Source: Celoporthe dispersa (taxonomy: Eukaryota > Ascomycota > Sordariomycetes > Diaporthales > Cryphonectriaceae). Taken from it: a stretch of 64,000 nt of DNA. The position numbers and the translations under genes were made by a program. This document shows, one piece after another, positions 12,176-23,786 of the stretch; the first letter of the stretch is position 1; every line of letters starts with the position of its first letter. The stretch spans positions 806,001 to 870,000 of the forward strand of contig WAID01000003.1 in assembly GCA_016584495.1 (NCBI GenBank). The letters are read 5' to 3'. The notes beneath the pieces were generated by a model. That model was not told where the DNA came from, did no database searches, and saw nothing but the letters and a program-made list of their open reading frames with translations.

Positions 12176-13396
12176 GCATCACTCGGGCACACCACGGCCG
12201 TGCCAATGCCTGGCTCGGGAGACCCGAGCGGCCACAACACGTACGATTGCTGGACAGACGGGGCCGAAAGAACACCTTCAATAGGCTGGCCCTGGGAGGT
12301 ACATGACATTCTGGCCAGAGAGAGAGAGGGGGAGTGAGGGAGGGAGAGAGGGAGAGGGCAAGAAGAAAGAAAGGGAGGCAGATGCCTAAGGCGTAGGTAA
12401 GGAATTGATTGATTTGTTGTTTCTCGACGAGTCAAGGCTTATACCAACCAAAAATGTCAGGTTGCCGTCACACCTACTGCCTGTGACGCGATGTGAAGAT
12501 TGTGTGAGGCGCTCGCTACCAGAGAGTGCAGCTACGCAGGTAATATTTGGCAAAAGATTTCGACCCGACCAAGACCTAGTATGTTATTCCTAGCCGTATT
12601 CGAGAGCGTCTTCAGCAGAGGTGTTGAAGCAGATGGCTGTATAGACTGTATTATTTTTCTGCGACTAGGCCCGTTGACTGCCAGCGGTTTGATGAATACT
12701 GTACTGTCTATATCTGTTTTACATATATTATAGCGTTATAGACAAAAGGCTTCGCACAAGATCGGGTTACAGCATGGAGAAATTGAGACCAAGTGACAAG
12801 GCCGAGCACATCAATTAAATTGTCTGGGCGGCTTACACACTGTCTAGATGCCCCTCCCAAATGCGCTCCCTGTCCCGGCTCCCCCTCCTGCTCGCCCTAA
12901 ACCCCACGCCTTGGCGCTACACCACTGTAGTAGCCCTCCTCCATCCAAGGCACACTAGCCTCTCCACCTCCAATTCATTAGAACTCCGCCGCCTGCGCCT
13001 GACATAACATCCAACTTCTCCCTCCCTTCTCTCGCTGCCATTACCTTTTCCCCCCTCCTAATAGCAGATCAACAGTACTCACTTTACAGAGCACTGCTAT
13101 CCCGACATCTTTCCTGTTCGCATCCTCCTCTATCCCACCTCGCGAGGCCAACAGCTATCCGTTCCTCTCTTAGGGTCCTCCCTCCTCCCGAGCGCTGGAC
13201 CCCCGCCTCAGAGCTTCGCAATCAGCCGATCCCTCCCCTCAACACCGCCAAAACGGCTTCCAACACAGAGAACGGCGGCGCCCAGGCCGCGGGCGCTGGC
13301 CTTCCGCCCAAGTCCCCCCTTCCTTCGGCGGGCTTGAGCAGCGGCAGCGGCAGTGCGGCGTCATCGCCAGCCTCGTCGAGGTTCCCCAGGCCCGTG
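12176..13396. other. intergenic between PRP21 and SNX3
   Basis: The tail-to-head interval holds the PRP21 3' flank, a purine-rich GA/GGGA stretch near 12318-12362 and the pyrimidine-rich 5' leader of SNX3 from about 12840. No other gene is supported. An in-frame stretch rich in Ser/Ala upstream of the SNX3 ATG could be read as an N-terminal extension but is more likely leader sequence. Confidence 0.5.
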
Positions 13397-14132
13397 ATGC
13401 AGTCCATGTCGAGTCTGCCGGACACGCGACAGCAGTCATTTGACGAGATCTACGGGCCGCCCGAGAACTTTTGGAAATCGAGGTACGATGTTCTCCCCAT
13501 CAGCCCAATCTCTTGCTTCTTAGAGAGCCAAAAGGACAACGGCTGACATTTCGCGCGTGCGACGCACATTTCAACTAAAAGGTACGCAACCCGCGCACAC
13601 ACGGCATCGGCCGCCACATGTACACCGACTACGAGATCGTATGCCGCACCAACATCCCCGCCTTCAAGCTGCGACAGTCGACCGTGCGCCGCCGGTACTC
13701 TGACTTCGAATACTTCCGCGACATCCTTGAGCGCGAGAGCGCCCGCGTCAACATCCCCCCGCTGCCGGGCAAGGTGTTTACCAACCGCTTCAGCGACGAC
13801 GTCATCGAGGGCAGGAGGCAGGGTTTGGAGAAGTTCCTCAAGATCGTGGTCGGACACCCGCTGCTGCAGACGGGGAGCAAGGTGCTGGCGGCTTTTGTAC
13901 AAGGTGCGTGCGCTCTCTTCTTTCTCTGGCGCTACTCGGGCTTCCATCTCTTCTTGGGAAAACAGGTTGGGTTATGTAGGGCGATATTGTCTCCATCGCA
14001 TAGTCATACCACCGAAATCCGGATCCAGGAGCTCTCCCCTTCCCTCTCGCCTTACCCACCCTCTTGTCGTAGCTGTGGATAAATGGGCTGACAAGTACAT
14101 AAAGATCCGAACTGGGACCGTAACGCATGGTG
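13397..14132 (+). CDS. snx3: sorting nexin-3 (Snx3/Grd19), PX domain
   Basis: Small PX-domain protein that binds PI3P on early endosomes and works with retromer to recycle cargo to the Golgi. Exons are 13397-13482, 13582-13903 and 14104-14132. Nearly the whole product is the PX fold: RTHGIGRHMYTDYEIVCRT, the RRRYSDFEYFRDIL phosphoinositide-binding motif, then PPLPGKVFTNRFSDDVIEGR. The last exon encodes the typical C-terminus DPNWDRNAW. Exon 1 reads ENFWKSR as it stands. One more T in the run 13469-13472 would give ENFLEIE joined to VRNPRTHG, the family-typical sequence, and a 145-residue protein. I treat the missing T as an error. Confidence 0.93.
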
Positions 14133-15391
14133 ACCCTCACGGACATTCGTTCGTTTGTTCGCAGGGTCCTTCTCCAGTTCGTCCTCCCTCTCTGCAGCCC
14201 GGCACCACCACCACCAGCGGGCCCATCCCCAACGCCGAAAGCTGCGCAAGCGACCTCCTAAGGGCTGGGCGGAGACCGCGGCCCTGAACAAGCTTGCGAA
14301 TGTCGAGGGCGAAGATCCACAGAACCCAGGTTCCTCGTCGTCATGAGGAGGTTGAGCATTCTTGCGGTGGTACTATAAGGGACGTTCGAGGCGAAGGGTA
14401 GGGGAAGGAGGGTGATTGTTGAGAGCCCTCCGGCAGAAGTCAAGACAGTGGGGTACAAAATTGGATTGGTGTCATGACTTTTGCTTTCTCGTTGCTTTTT
14501 GGTGTATTCTCAATCTCCTACTGCGAATACCACGCCCATGCCTTGCTGGCAGATCTTTAGTTCTAGGTAAGGGCAAGGACTTTTTCTCATCGACGATATT
14601 TATTCCGACAGCTTCTCTTTGCTATATTTTTCTCTCCATACCTCCAATTACATACCAAAGTAGGCATCTGGGCCGACACTGCATTATAACGGAGAAGCAC
14701 ATCCGTCCACTACAGTGACCATTGTGCGTACATGATACATTACGACCTGCACGTCTGCTCTCGGCCTTGTCGCCTCCCCTGTTAGCTTGAGAGGCTGCTG
14801 TAATGGCTTAGCAGTACACCTCGGGCTACCCTCGCGAGTCCAAGTCAATCGAGAATGAATTTCTGACCCATCTCTAGCTGCTACTCGCTACCAGCGCCCA
14901 CAGGTCCCATCTCCAAGACAACACCCATGGACCGCACGACGATATAATCAAACGGCCCCGACTGTCAATAGCACCGAAGATGAGATTAGGTATTGATAAA
15001 TTCCTATTTGTCTTACGCCACCGCTCCAGATAGAGCATTTACCTCATATTTCCAGTCCTACACTAAGAACGCAGTAACGACACTGTACCAATCTGCACCT
15101 CGCAATGCATCTTATCACCAACCGCACCAGCCAGTCCGCTGCCCATATAGACCCATCATATCCGAATTGGGCGACGCATGAGCTATATAAATTGGTATCG
15201 ATATTGCTGGTGACGCCAAGATGAGAGCGATGTGGGCATATGATGCCACATGGTCGTCAAGGGCCTGGCGACCGGGGGGGAGTGTCCATCTTGGTGATGT
15301 TGGTGACGCTGTGGAACCTTGGCCGGAGACGGGTGCTAGGGTTATCAATACCCACTCATGGGTTTTCGGAGACCATTCCAATCCACGCACA
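14133..15391. other. intergenic, no gene seen
   Basis: The stretch covers the SNX3 3' flank and the upstream region of the tRNA gene. Only short frames without motifs occur on both strands. Confidence 0.5.
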
Positions 15392-15462
15392 GCGCAAATG
15401 GTTTAGTGGTAAAATCCATCGTTGCCATCGATGGGCCCCCGGTTCGATTCCGGGTTTGCGCA
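15392..15462 (+). tRNA. tRNA-Gly (anticodon GCC)
   Basis: A full cloverleaf can be drawn. The acceptor stem GCGCAAA pairs with TTTGCGC, followed by discriminator A. The D arm contains TTTAGTGGTAAAA. The anticodon stem CATCG/CGATG encloses loop TTGCCAT with anticodon GCC. The T arm is CCCGG-TTCGATT-CCGGG. There is no intron, and CCA is not encoded, as expected for a eukaryotic nuclear tRNA. Confidence 0.97.
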
Positions 15463-16139
15463 GTTCCTCTCTCAATTCGCTTGGAGAGTCATCGTTTTGT
15501 TTTTTTACCCTTTGAAATTCTTGGTACCCAAGACCCAGTCAGTATCTCCCAGGCGCGAGGACGAACATGGTGGCTATTGGTGGTGAGCGGAACTTAAAGC
15601 TTTTCTTCTTACATGGTTGGTATGTCATGCGCGGCTCCATCTCGCTCGCCAATTAATATCGCGACGAATGTCACATACAACGGGGAGAAACAGCTGAGAA
15701 TGGTGTTGTGTGAGAGTAAATTTGTAAATTCCATTTGAGGCGAAGTCAACAGCCCGCGAACCCTATCGGTACAGTGGACTGACCAATTGAACTGGTCTTC
15801 CTTCTAAATGTCTGGTCTTGTACCTACATGTTAATTTTCCCACCCCCTCGAACGCCTCGCAAGGTATTTTTTTTTCTTCTTTTCCCTGTCTTTCTTAGGT
15901 GGGTGGGAGATCTCCTGACCGAGAGGGATGTCCCAGTCTATGGCATGTTCTATCCTACAAATACAACCTACCACCGTCCTAGATGTGCCCAGAGTGAAGA
16001 GGTCCAGTTCCTGAAACAAAACGCCGCTGTAGAGCAGGTCATGATAAAGATCATATTACAGCCACCAGGGGGCCCTGAGGGTCGTCGACGTCCCATCGCA
16101 CCAGACAGCCGTGCTGCTGCCCTGCGGTGTCCGACCACC
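15463..16139. other. intergenic between tRNA-Gly and RIM2
   Basis: No gene is supported. The region should include the 3' untranslated region of the mitochondrial carrier gene (minus strand) and the Pol III terminator region of the tRNA; TTTTGTTTTTTT lies at about 15495-15506. Confidence 0.45.
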
Positions 16140-17541
16140 TCACGACGGGGTCTCAAAGAGTCGAAGTATAACCTCGTACATGCCAAACATGATGGCAGCA
16201 CTAGGCACCGTCCGCAGCAGGTGAGGCGTCAGTCCGCCGTAGAGACCGACGAGGCCCTCCTCCTTCCACACGAGCTTGAAACACTGGACCAGGCCCGTGT
16301 ATTTCAGCCGCCCGTCGGCCAGGGGCGCCTGTCGTAACCTTGTCCTCGCGACCTAGAGCACACAAGGGAGCAATGTCAGCTTTCTGAGGAACAAGATCAT
16401 CTTCACACCACCAGTCAGGCTGCTGCAGAAGGGTAAGAACCCACCTCATGCGGGTAGGCCAGGATCGCGGCGATCAGCTTTGCACCGCCCGCCGCGCCAG
16501 CCTTGCCCGTGTGGTCGACGGTGGTGTCCCACCACGTCTTCTCCCGGCCGCTCGCCGCTATACGCTCCTCCCTGTGCCGCAGCGACTTCTTCATCTGCTC
16601 GTATAGCACCCACTGCAGGGTAGACTCAGACGCGCCGAGGTAGCTCGCGCTCATGCCCTTGAAGAAGCCCCGGAAGCCCTCGTCCCGGAACACCTGCCGT
16701 ATGCAGTCCAGGCTGTTCTTGTACTGCCTGGCGGCGGTGTGACCCGTGCGCTCGGCGACATTCTTGTCCAGCTGGAGTCTGGTCTTGACCAGCCAGATCG
16801 GGTTCGTGGCCGTGCTCGTGGCGATGCCCGCCGCCATGCCCGCGCTGAGGTGCACCCAGGCGGCCTCACGGCCGCCGTTCAGGTAGTCCGATATCCAGAG
16901 CTTGCCGTTGCCGTACACGTAGAAGTTGATGGACCGTGCGGGAATCACGCCGACCAGGTTGGGGCCCAGGCCTTTGAAGAGAGCCCGCCAGCCCTCCTGC
17001 CTCTGGACGGCGCCGAGGATCTGCAGCGTCTCTGTGAGGTGGAACGCAGACGCGCGCAGGGGGTTCATGTGGACGTGTGCGTGGGCGGCGCGGGATGCGC
17101 GGAGCTGTGCTTGGTAGAAGTCGGACTGTAGGCGGGTCTTGAGGACGTCGAGAGGCGCGGTGAGTGTTGCGGCTGTCATCCCGCCGACGCTATATAGACC
17201 CAGAGAGAAACAGATCAGAATCGATGCGCAGAAGGTCTGAAGAGGGGGGAGTGGGGGGGGGGTGGTGCCACGGACGAGACACTGAGCAGACGCGCTGCTC
17301 AAGGCCGGTCGGGTGGTGGTGTGCCTTACGCTCCTGCAACCAGATGGTGCCATGATCTTGCGAACGACGGGGCTACTACTGGCTTCTCTTGTGAGTCTTG
17401 CCGTGCCTCTGGTATAGATTCGCCCAGCTCTCTTGACTGCGTCAGGGGCGAGAGGCGTTCTGCGCTGGTCTGTCCGTGTCTTGCGTCCGGCTTGTCGGAA
17501 GGCGACATCTTGTAAGTCGCCGGCGCCGCGTTCTGCGCCAT
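16140..17541 (-). CDS. rim2: mitochondrial pyrimidine nucleotide carrier (Rim2-like, SLC25A33/36 type)
   Basis: Inner-membrane carrier that exchanges pyrimidine (deoxy)nucleotides and is needed for mtDNA maintenance. Exons are 17541-17330, 17189-16445 and 16352-16140, giving 389 residues with no frame problems. Three mitochondrial-carrier repeats are visible by their signatures: TAPLDVLKTRLQSD, TNPIWLVKTRLQLD and YPHEVARTRLRQ. The PIWLVKTR form of the second repeat and the long insertion after the first signature (QAQLRASRAAHAHVHMNPL) fit the Rim2 subfamily. The N-terminal 70 residues are hydrophilic, Ser/Pro-rich and divergent. The protein ends LRLFETPS. Confidence 0.93.
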
Positions 17542-17599
17542 AGCTGCTCAGGGGCTGTCGCGTTGGCTCCTGCAAGATTGGATCTGCTGCAGGATCAGA

Positions 17600-19945
17600 C
17601 GAGCTGCTGTGCCCTCAGTATCATGTCGCAGTAAACCCAAGGGGGTCCTGTTCAGAATGATCGTGGTTGTCGATCTCGAGCTCGCGCCGTACATGAAAAG
17701 TCGACCTGATGACGGCTAGAAAGTGAAATTCGTCTGATAAGACTTCTTATCGGGGCGCCTGTCTCCACTGAAAATTCATCGCGCCTTTCCATAGAGTGAG
17801 TCGAGTCTCGTAGCCCACCAAAACGCTACTACGGTATGGTGCAAGGTGGGCTACCCGTCACATGCCGCCGCCTAAGGGACAGTGTGTTCCCAGTAGCACC
17901 TCAGCGGCCCATCTCACCAGCACCACACTGCGAAGTTTCGTGGGGGAGCCTGGAAAACTCTCTATGGCTTCACAATGAAGCAGACATCTCATTCTCATTT
18001 TTGGAAGCTCATTCTGAGCCCAGAGCCCGAAGCCACAGGCTCCAGTGCTGAGTACACTTGCTAAGACACTAGCAACTACAGCACGCTTAACGGAGTTGTA
18101 CCGTTTTGCTAAACCGAATTTAGCAACCGTCTTCCCTCCCCCAATCATATTAATACGGCGTAGTATAGGACTAGCCATGGCGTACGATATGTCATAAACT
18201 CTCATCTCTGGACAGGGCGGCTTGGCAGGTATTGGCTCACGAGCTACGCGCGCCCAAGGAATGTCTTTCTTTCTCTGTCTCGCTTCCTTTTCTCAGAAGA
18301 AGCAACGCAAGACTCCAAGCAACACTACACAAGCGCGTTTCTTCTCACCCTATCAACACCCTCCGGTAAGTAAGCAGTAGTAGTCTTCCCTGGCCCCGGA
18401 GCGGAGCCTTGGTGTGGAGCCGGAAGAAGCTCGACAAGCTAATTCACTGCCTGTATAGTACACACGGGCATCATCAGGCCACTAATCACGCCAAAGGATT
18501 GATTGCGGCGGCGGCTGCTGCTGTTGCTGCTGCCTCGGCCGGTTTCTTCTCGAGACGGCGGCATCTCGCTAGGCCGTCACAATGGGCCGCTGACAAGCCT
18601 GTGACTGAGCTTCCTGGTCATCTGTGGCGGCCTGGAGCGACCTCGCTAGACTAGACCTCGTCGATCAGCTCAAAGCATGTTTGAGAGAGATGACGGGTCG
18701 GTCAGCCGAGGAAAGCCGTTGTGCATTAGGTTGTTCATTTCTTTTGCAATATCGGCCCTGAGGGAACAGAAGGAAGCTTCATTGTGTGGAAGAACGGATC
18801 CGCTCCTATCACAATATGCAGTACTTCATGTGCGAGAAGAAAAAAAAAAAGAGAGAGAGAGAGAGAGAGACAGGCAGGGAGGAGCAGAAGTATCCTTTCA
18901 CCAGTGTTTTAAGTAAGTTAGATTACCCTTCTCCCTCTCTGCTGTACATGGTGCGAGCTGTCCCCTCGACGCTCAGGCTCAGGAGGACGCGCAATATCTC
19001 CACAGCGCTATGCATGTCTTTAAGAAGGAAACGCCCAAGATCTGCTGCCCGTCATTGGCACGTTACATCTTCCGCGCGGGATCTCTCGAGCTGAGGCACA
19101 GAAGAGGAGATTGTAGGAGGCCAGAGGGGACCTGAGCACCATTAGTCCCGCGTTGCATAGAGTGAGGAGAGCAAATGAGCTCGAGCGGGCGCGCGGCAAG
19201 TGTCCTCGGATGCCCGCAGCAAGCCGGGGACGAGCAAAAGGAAGTCGTGGCGATGCTAATCTTAGACCTCCTCTCTCCCAAGCAAGCCCCTGACAAGCGC
19301 GTAGCCCGCGGAAGTCTGGATCCCCCAAGGTTGCTTTCTCAACGGGGCCCGCTTTGTGATCGACAGACAAGAAGCAATACCCAAGTCGTGTCTGCATCTG
19401 AAACCAGGCCACTCGGGTCTCGCGGACTGGGGGAGGGTAATCAAAAGTGCGACGGAGTTTTTGGCCTCCTTCCATATGACACGGATGAGGCTGTCACCAG
19501 ACGCCGTCGGCAGGTCCCTTGCGGGAACCCTCATTGGAGAGGGAGGGAGAGACTCGTTCGATAGTTGCGTGCCTAGGTATGCAGGTCAACACTGGTCTCG
19601 AACATCGCCAGGCCGCTCGCTGATCACAAGTACAGTGCATGATGGCACGACGCCATCTGCTAGGCATGCCGCCGGATGCGCCCTCATATTCACATTTGGT
19701 TTGAAAATAGCATCGCTCCGGTCGTTTCAAAGGGCGGCAGTGATAGTCCACCCTCTCGGCCGTGACAAGCGGTGTGGTTGGCTATTCATAGCTGAGTAAT
19801 CCAGCCATCAGCTTTTCGTCCGCGCAAAAAAAAAGTAAGTATTGCCGTCATCTAGTGCCCTTTGGAAGGTGAAAGAGAGAATGAAAGACGTAATCACCTG
19901 GCATGAAAGCCCTTCAGCCACCAAGAGGAGAAGAGAGAAGAGACC

Positions 19946-19981
<36 letters not shown>

Positions 19982-21040
19982 ACCATCCCGGTTGTAGGAG
20001 CCGGTCATCAGCAGGCGGCTTGAGAAGTTCGTGTTCTATTGAGAACGGGCCGCCCGGCTAGCCGGCCGTGTCAGATTCGCCGAAAATGTATGGATTCATC
20101 CCCTCCCCTTCCTCCAAGAGGGGGGGTAACGGGAGAGGGGTTTGCTTCTGCCACCATGCGCCCACCTTGACTCTCTGCGTCCACTGGCCAGCTGCCTCGT
20201 CACCCCCCCCTCCCACCCTCGCGGGAAGCAAGGGCCCTGGACCAACATTACATCTGAGATATGACTCTCCTTCTATCTCTCTCTCTCTCATGGGGGGGGG
20301 GTGTCTCATAGAGGAAGCTGAACAGATGCCGTTAAGAATCCCCGATGCCAGGCATGGGTGTGACACCGTCCAGATCGGATCGTCTGCCCTGGGTCTCTCT
20401 TTTCTCTCTCTTTCTCCCTCTCCCCCCTTGCAACTCCTCCCCTGCCAGGTGCTCACCCATGCCCGTGGGGACGCGGGAGAGGGAAGACAAGAAGGCCAGC
20501 GGTGGGGTCAGCTGGCTGCTGGCTGGAACAGGTTGAGAAAAAGAAGGCGATACCGCTGAGACACGGCTCAGGCAACTGATCCTACTCGTTGAAGGGCACA
20601 AAAGGCACTGAGGGAAGAGAAATTCTAATTCAAGTTACGCACTCTGCATCTGCAGCGCCTTGCCCGAAAAGGGATAGGTACTTGTCTTCTGTGCCGTGGA
20701 TGCATTTTCCAGCTCGTAGGGGGTGGGGGGGAGACGGGAAAGAAGAGACACACAGAAGAAGAGAGTACCAGGTGGGCGCTTGAGAGGGACTTCCGGCCAC
20801 CCTCTACATGTTCTAGGTCATGGCCATTGGCAGCAGGCTTCTTCTGCCCACCCTGGTTATCCTTCACTTAGAGGGGCGGCACTTTCCAAGATACAAGATA
20901 TAAACCCCCTCCTCCCGAGTCGGCCATATAATTACTACTATGATCTCCAATTGAAACCTCGTCTTCTTTGGAGAACAGGATCATCACCTCACACAAGCAC
21001 AAAGTCCATTTCAAGATCCACTCCAGACCCCCCCAGGCGC
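17600..21040. other. 3.4-kb gene-poor interval
   Basis: I see no gene with recognisable domains. The interval holds the RIM2 promoter, a CGG/GCT-rich piece near 18505-18540, an A run plus (GA)n at about 18840-18871, a 34-base A run at 19947-19980, and poly-G/poly-C tracts near 20120-20300. The short frames on both strands look random. An upstream part of the leader for the gene at 21044 may lie from about 20900. Confidence 0.4.
19947..19980 (+). repeat. 34-base poly(A) tract
   Basis: An uninterrupted run of A ends at CACCATCC. No retroelement reading frame or target-site duplication was recognised around it, so it is listed only as a homopolymer repeat. Confidence 0.85.
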
Positions 21041-21043
21041 GCC

Positions 21044-21548
21044 ATGACGAGCACAGGCTACACCAACCAGGCCTTGTCTGGATACCAGAAGCTCCTGATG
21101 GAGCCTGAGCTCAAGGCCGTGTTCCTCGCGAGGCCTACCGTGATGACACCGGGCGTGGAGAACCCCTACCCTCTCCTTGTGAGCGTCCCCAGGACCGAGT
21201 GCGACAAGATGGCGTTCGAGCCCGAGGACCAGATCCGTGTCTCGGCCCTTGCCTCCCTGCACTGTGACTACAATGGAGCGCTCGACCACTCAGCCAAGCA
21301 CTTCGGCCTGCGGTACCCCAAGGTCGTCTTTGCCAACAACCAGTGCTACTTCTGCTTCGGCAGCCTCACCATCCCCCCCGCGGTCCTGGATGGCACCTAC
21401 TTCCTCACTGTCCTCTGCCAGTTCATTCAGCCCTTCAAAATGGAGGAGGACGGCGGATCTCGCGGCGGTCTGGGAATTTCGGGCCGGATTAGAACCCCGG
21501 TCTACATCTCAAGCCAGGGACTGTCTGCTGGCATCGTTGGTAAGTCGG

Positions 21549-21591
<43 letters not shown>

Positions 21592-21783
21592 AGGGAGGTT
21601 CATCAATCATATCCTCGGGTGTCTGCTAACTAGACATCTTATCATGCAGATGTTGGCTCTGATGTTCTGAGGCTGTTCATTGAGGGGGAGGCGGAGCATC
21701 AGCAGGAGGAGCATCAGGAGGAGGAGGAAGAGGAGGAGGAGGAGGAGGAGTATGATGATGAGGATAAGGAGAACTCTCCCTGA
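21044..21783 (+). CDS. hypothetical protein with acidic C-terminal tail
   Basis: Two exons (21044-21539 and 21650-21783) give 209 residues. The intron has GTAAGT and ATGCAG ends and is dominated by a (TC)n repeat. The ATG (MTSTGYTNQ) is the only reasonable start. The body contains alternating hydrophobic strands, for example NQCYFCFGSLTIPPAVLDG and TYFLTVLCQFIQPF. After VGSDVLRLFIEGE comes a tail of about 25 Glu/Gln/Asp residues. I do not recognise the family. The strand pattern and the end of the body recall the velvet beta-sandwich only faintly, and the usual velvet signature (DRRP..DPPPI) is absent, so this is not a functional call. Confidence 0.6.
21556..21588 (+). repeat. (CT)n microsatellite in an intron
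   Basis: An uninterrupted CT dinucleotide repeat lies inside the intron of the gene at 21044-21783. It doubles as a polypyrimidine tract, although it lies about 60 bases upstream of the acceptor. Confidence 0.9.
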
Positions 21784-23786
21784 GGGAAAGGACCCTAACG
21801 GAGCTGGACTTTTCTCTGGGGATCTTAGCTCTGAGGTCTTGCTGTAATCGATCCTTGATCGAGCTGGAAAGAGAGGCATGTGGCGCACAGGCGGTCCGGG
21901 GGAAGGAGGATAATCCGGACGGGATCCATGGATGTTCTGTATTCCGAGAGGAGGACTCCAGCCTGCTCGGGAGACAACCAACCCTCTCCTCGGCCTCGGG
22001 CCCCCGACCCGAGCAAGCTGGCTGTCTCCTCCTCTCCCTTTCCTTGGAGGCATCGCCTCCTTTCCTCAATACAATCACTGCTTCTGATGATGACGGGCCC
22101 CTGGCCTGACCACACCGCTTCTTGCAAGGGGTGGGAGGGAACATCATTGCTTATGTTTCGTCTGCACGGTGATTTAGATTGTGAACTTGGCTACCCCGCT
22201 TTTTTTATTTACTTACTCGGCGTGGTTGTTTCCTGTTGGCCGCGATCGGTAGTTTTGAGAATGGGAAAAAGTAATATTTCATACCGCCAGCCGCTCTGGT
22301 TTCCACCCCGGCCAGGGGGTTGTGCAGGTCTGCAGTGACCTGCTTCTTCGTCTCGACAGATGGCAGTGGAAGACATTCGATTATGAGGATCGAGAAGGAA
22401 TCTCTTGGAAGTGGTTAGGTGAACCGAGGCCGCTATTCGGCAGATGAATAGCGACTGGACAGCATCTGGGTTAAACCGTAATTAGACATGGCGCCGTTTC
22501 AGAGGGACACAACGGCTGCCACCTGCCACCTGGCAACTGACAGCTGCCAGCTGCACCCGCTTGCGTGTATGGAGGGGACTCGGAAGAGAGTGAGGTGCGC
22601 CCAGCAGTCGCCATCGCGAGGCTGTGAGCTCATCTTGCTGGACCGTGCTTCGGGACGGCGAGTCAAGCTCGGGCTGCCCACTCCAGCTCCCTCAGGGCCC
22701 AAAACGCTAAACCCGATAGGGCATTCAGCTTCCTCCCCACCAGATCTGCTGCCACGGCCCCTGCCTTGGTTCCAAGAGGGCAACAATAGTCACTCGTGAG
22801 CAGCAAATGGAAGATATCTGAAAGAGAAGCAAGAGAGTTTAGGAGGTCTCAAACCATGCAGGGTGCCTCGGCGGGTACTTGGGTCGGTGGGTGCCCAGAC
22901 ATCCCAGGCCTTTTCAGAGTGTGTGTGTGTGTGTGCAGGTGCAGCAGCCCAAGAAGCTCGCCTGGAGGGGGCACACACCCAGGGCAGATTACCTAAGCCC
23001 GTACCTCATAGTTCAACGACACCTCCTACACTTCCCTCGCCCAAGGCAGAAGGGAGACTCATCACTGGTGTGCACTCGAGACGTAATGCGGCTACTCACA
23101 TCTGGTCTCGCAGATGTTAGGCAGGAGCACAATTTCATAAAATCTACACCTCCCAATTTATTGTGTCATAAGTAGCGCAGTGGAGCGCGATTCGTTCCTG
23201 TTTCCCCGGACCTGTCATCATCTCTCGAGCCGGAGTCAACGAGAAGAAAAAGAGAGTTGTGCCACATGAATGCACATGCATCATGTACGAGTATGCCTCA
23301 TGTCCGAGTATGCATCATGACTGAGCATAAATCATGGTCGAGTGTGCCTCGTAGCTGAGACCAGCCTGCTGCCTCCTCCTTTCCTCCATTATCATCCTCC
23401 GGCAAAACAGTATTCGAAATCAAAACGACCTCCCTGTGCAGTTCACCTCAGGGAAAGAGAAAAAGGTTAAAAAAGAAAAACCCCCCAAGAGACCAATCAA
23501 CAAACAAGAGCAGCTCCTGTCAGACTGACGAGACTCACAATCTCTCCTCTGGATCCTTCGGACCTCTCGACATTCCACCGAGACGAGGTGGGGCCATAGC
23601 CTCTGCGGGATCTTGTTGTTGGGCCTTAACGGGCAACTGCAGGTTCAAAAAAAGAAGGGGTAAAGAGAAAACAACGCAATCGGGAGAGTTTGACAAAAAA
23701 AAAACCACCGACCAAATCCTCCTGGTTCGGTGTGACCTTGGCAAGAGACACGAAGACGAGTTTCTTTTTCCGGGAGGGGAACTCCT
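21784..23786. other. intergenic, no gene seen
   Basis: Convergent 3' flanks of the gene ending at 21783 and of the RRM gene ending at 23787. No domain-bearing frame was found. A short GT repeat lies at about 22918-22935, and a 17-bp tandem repeat at 23279-23360. Confidence 0.45.
23279..23360 (+). repeat. 17-bp degenerate tandem repeat, about 5 units
   Basis: Units of the form NNTCATGNNCGAGTATG follow each other without spacers and diverge from one another (for example CATGTACGAGTATG, CATGTCCGAGTATG, CATGACTGAGCATA, CATGGTCGAGTGTG). The array lies in the 3' flank of the RRM gene. Confidence 0.7.

Noticed and set aside
19947..19980. Poly(A) tail of a LINE or retroposed gene
   Set aside because: No reverse transcriptase, gene copy or target-site duplication is seen next to the A run.
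23279..23360. CRISPR-like array
   Set aside because: Units are contiguous and diverged without unique spacers, and this is a fungal nuclear sequence.
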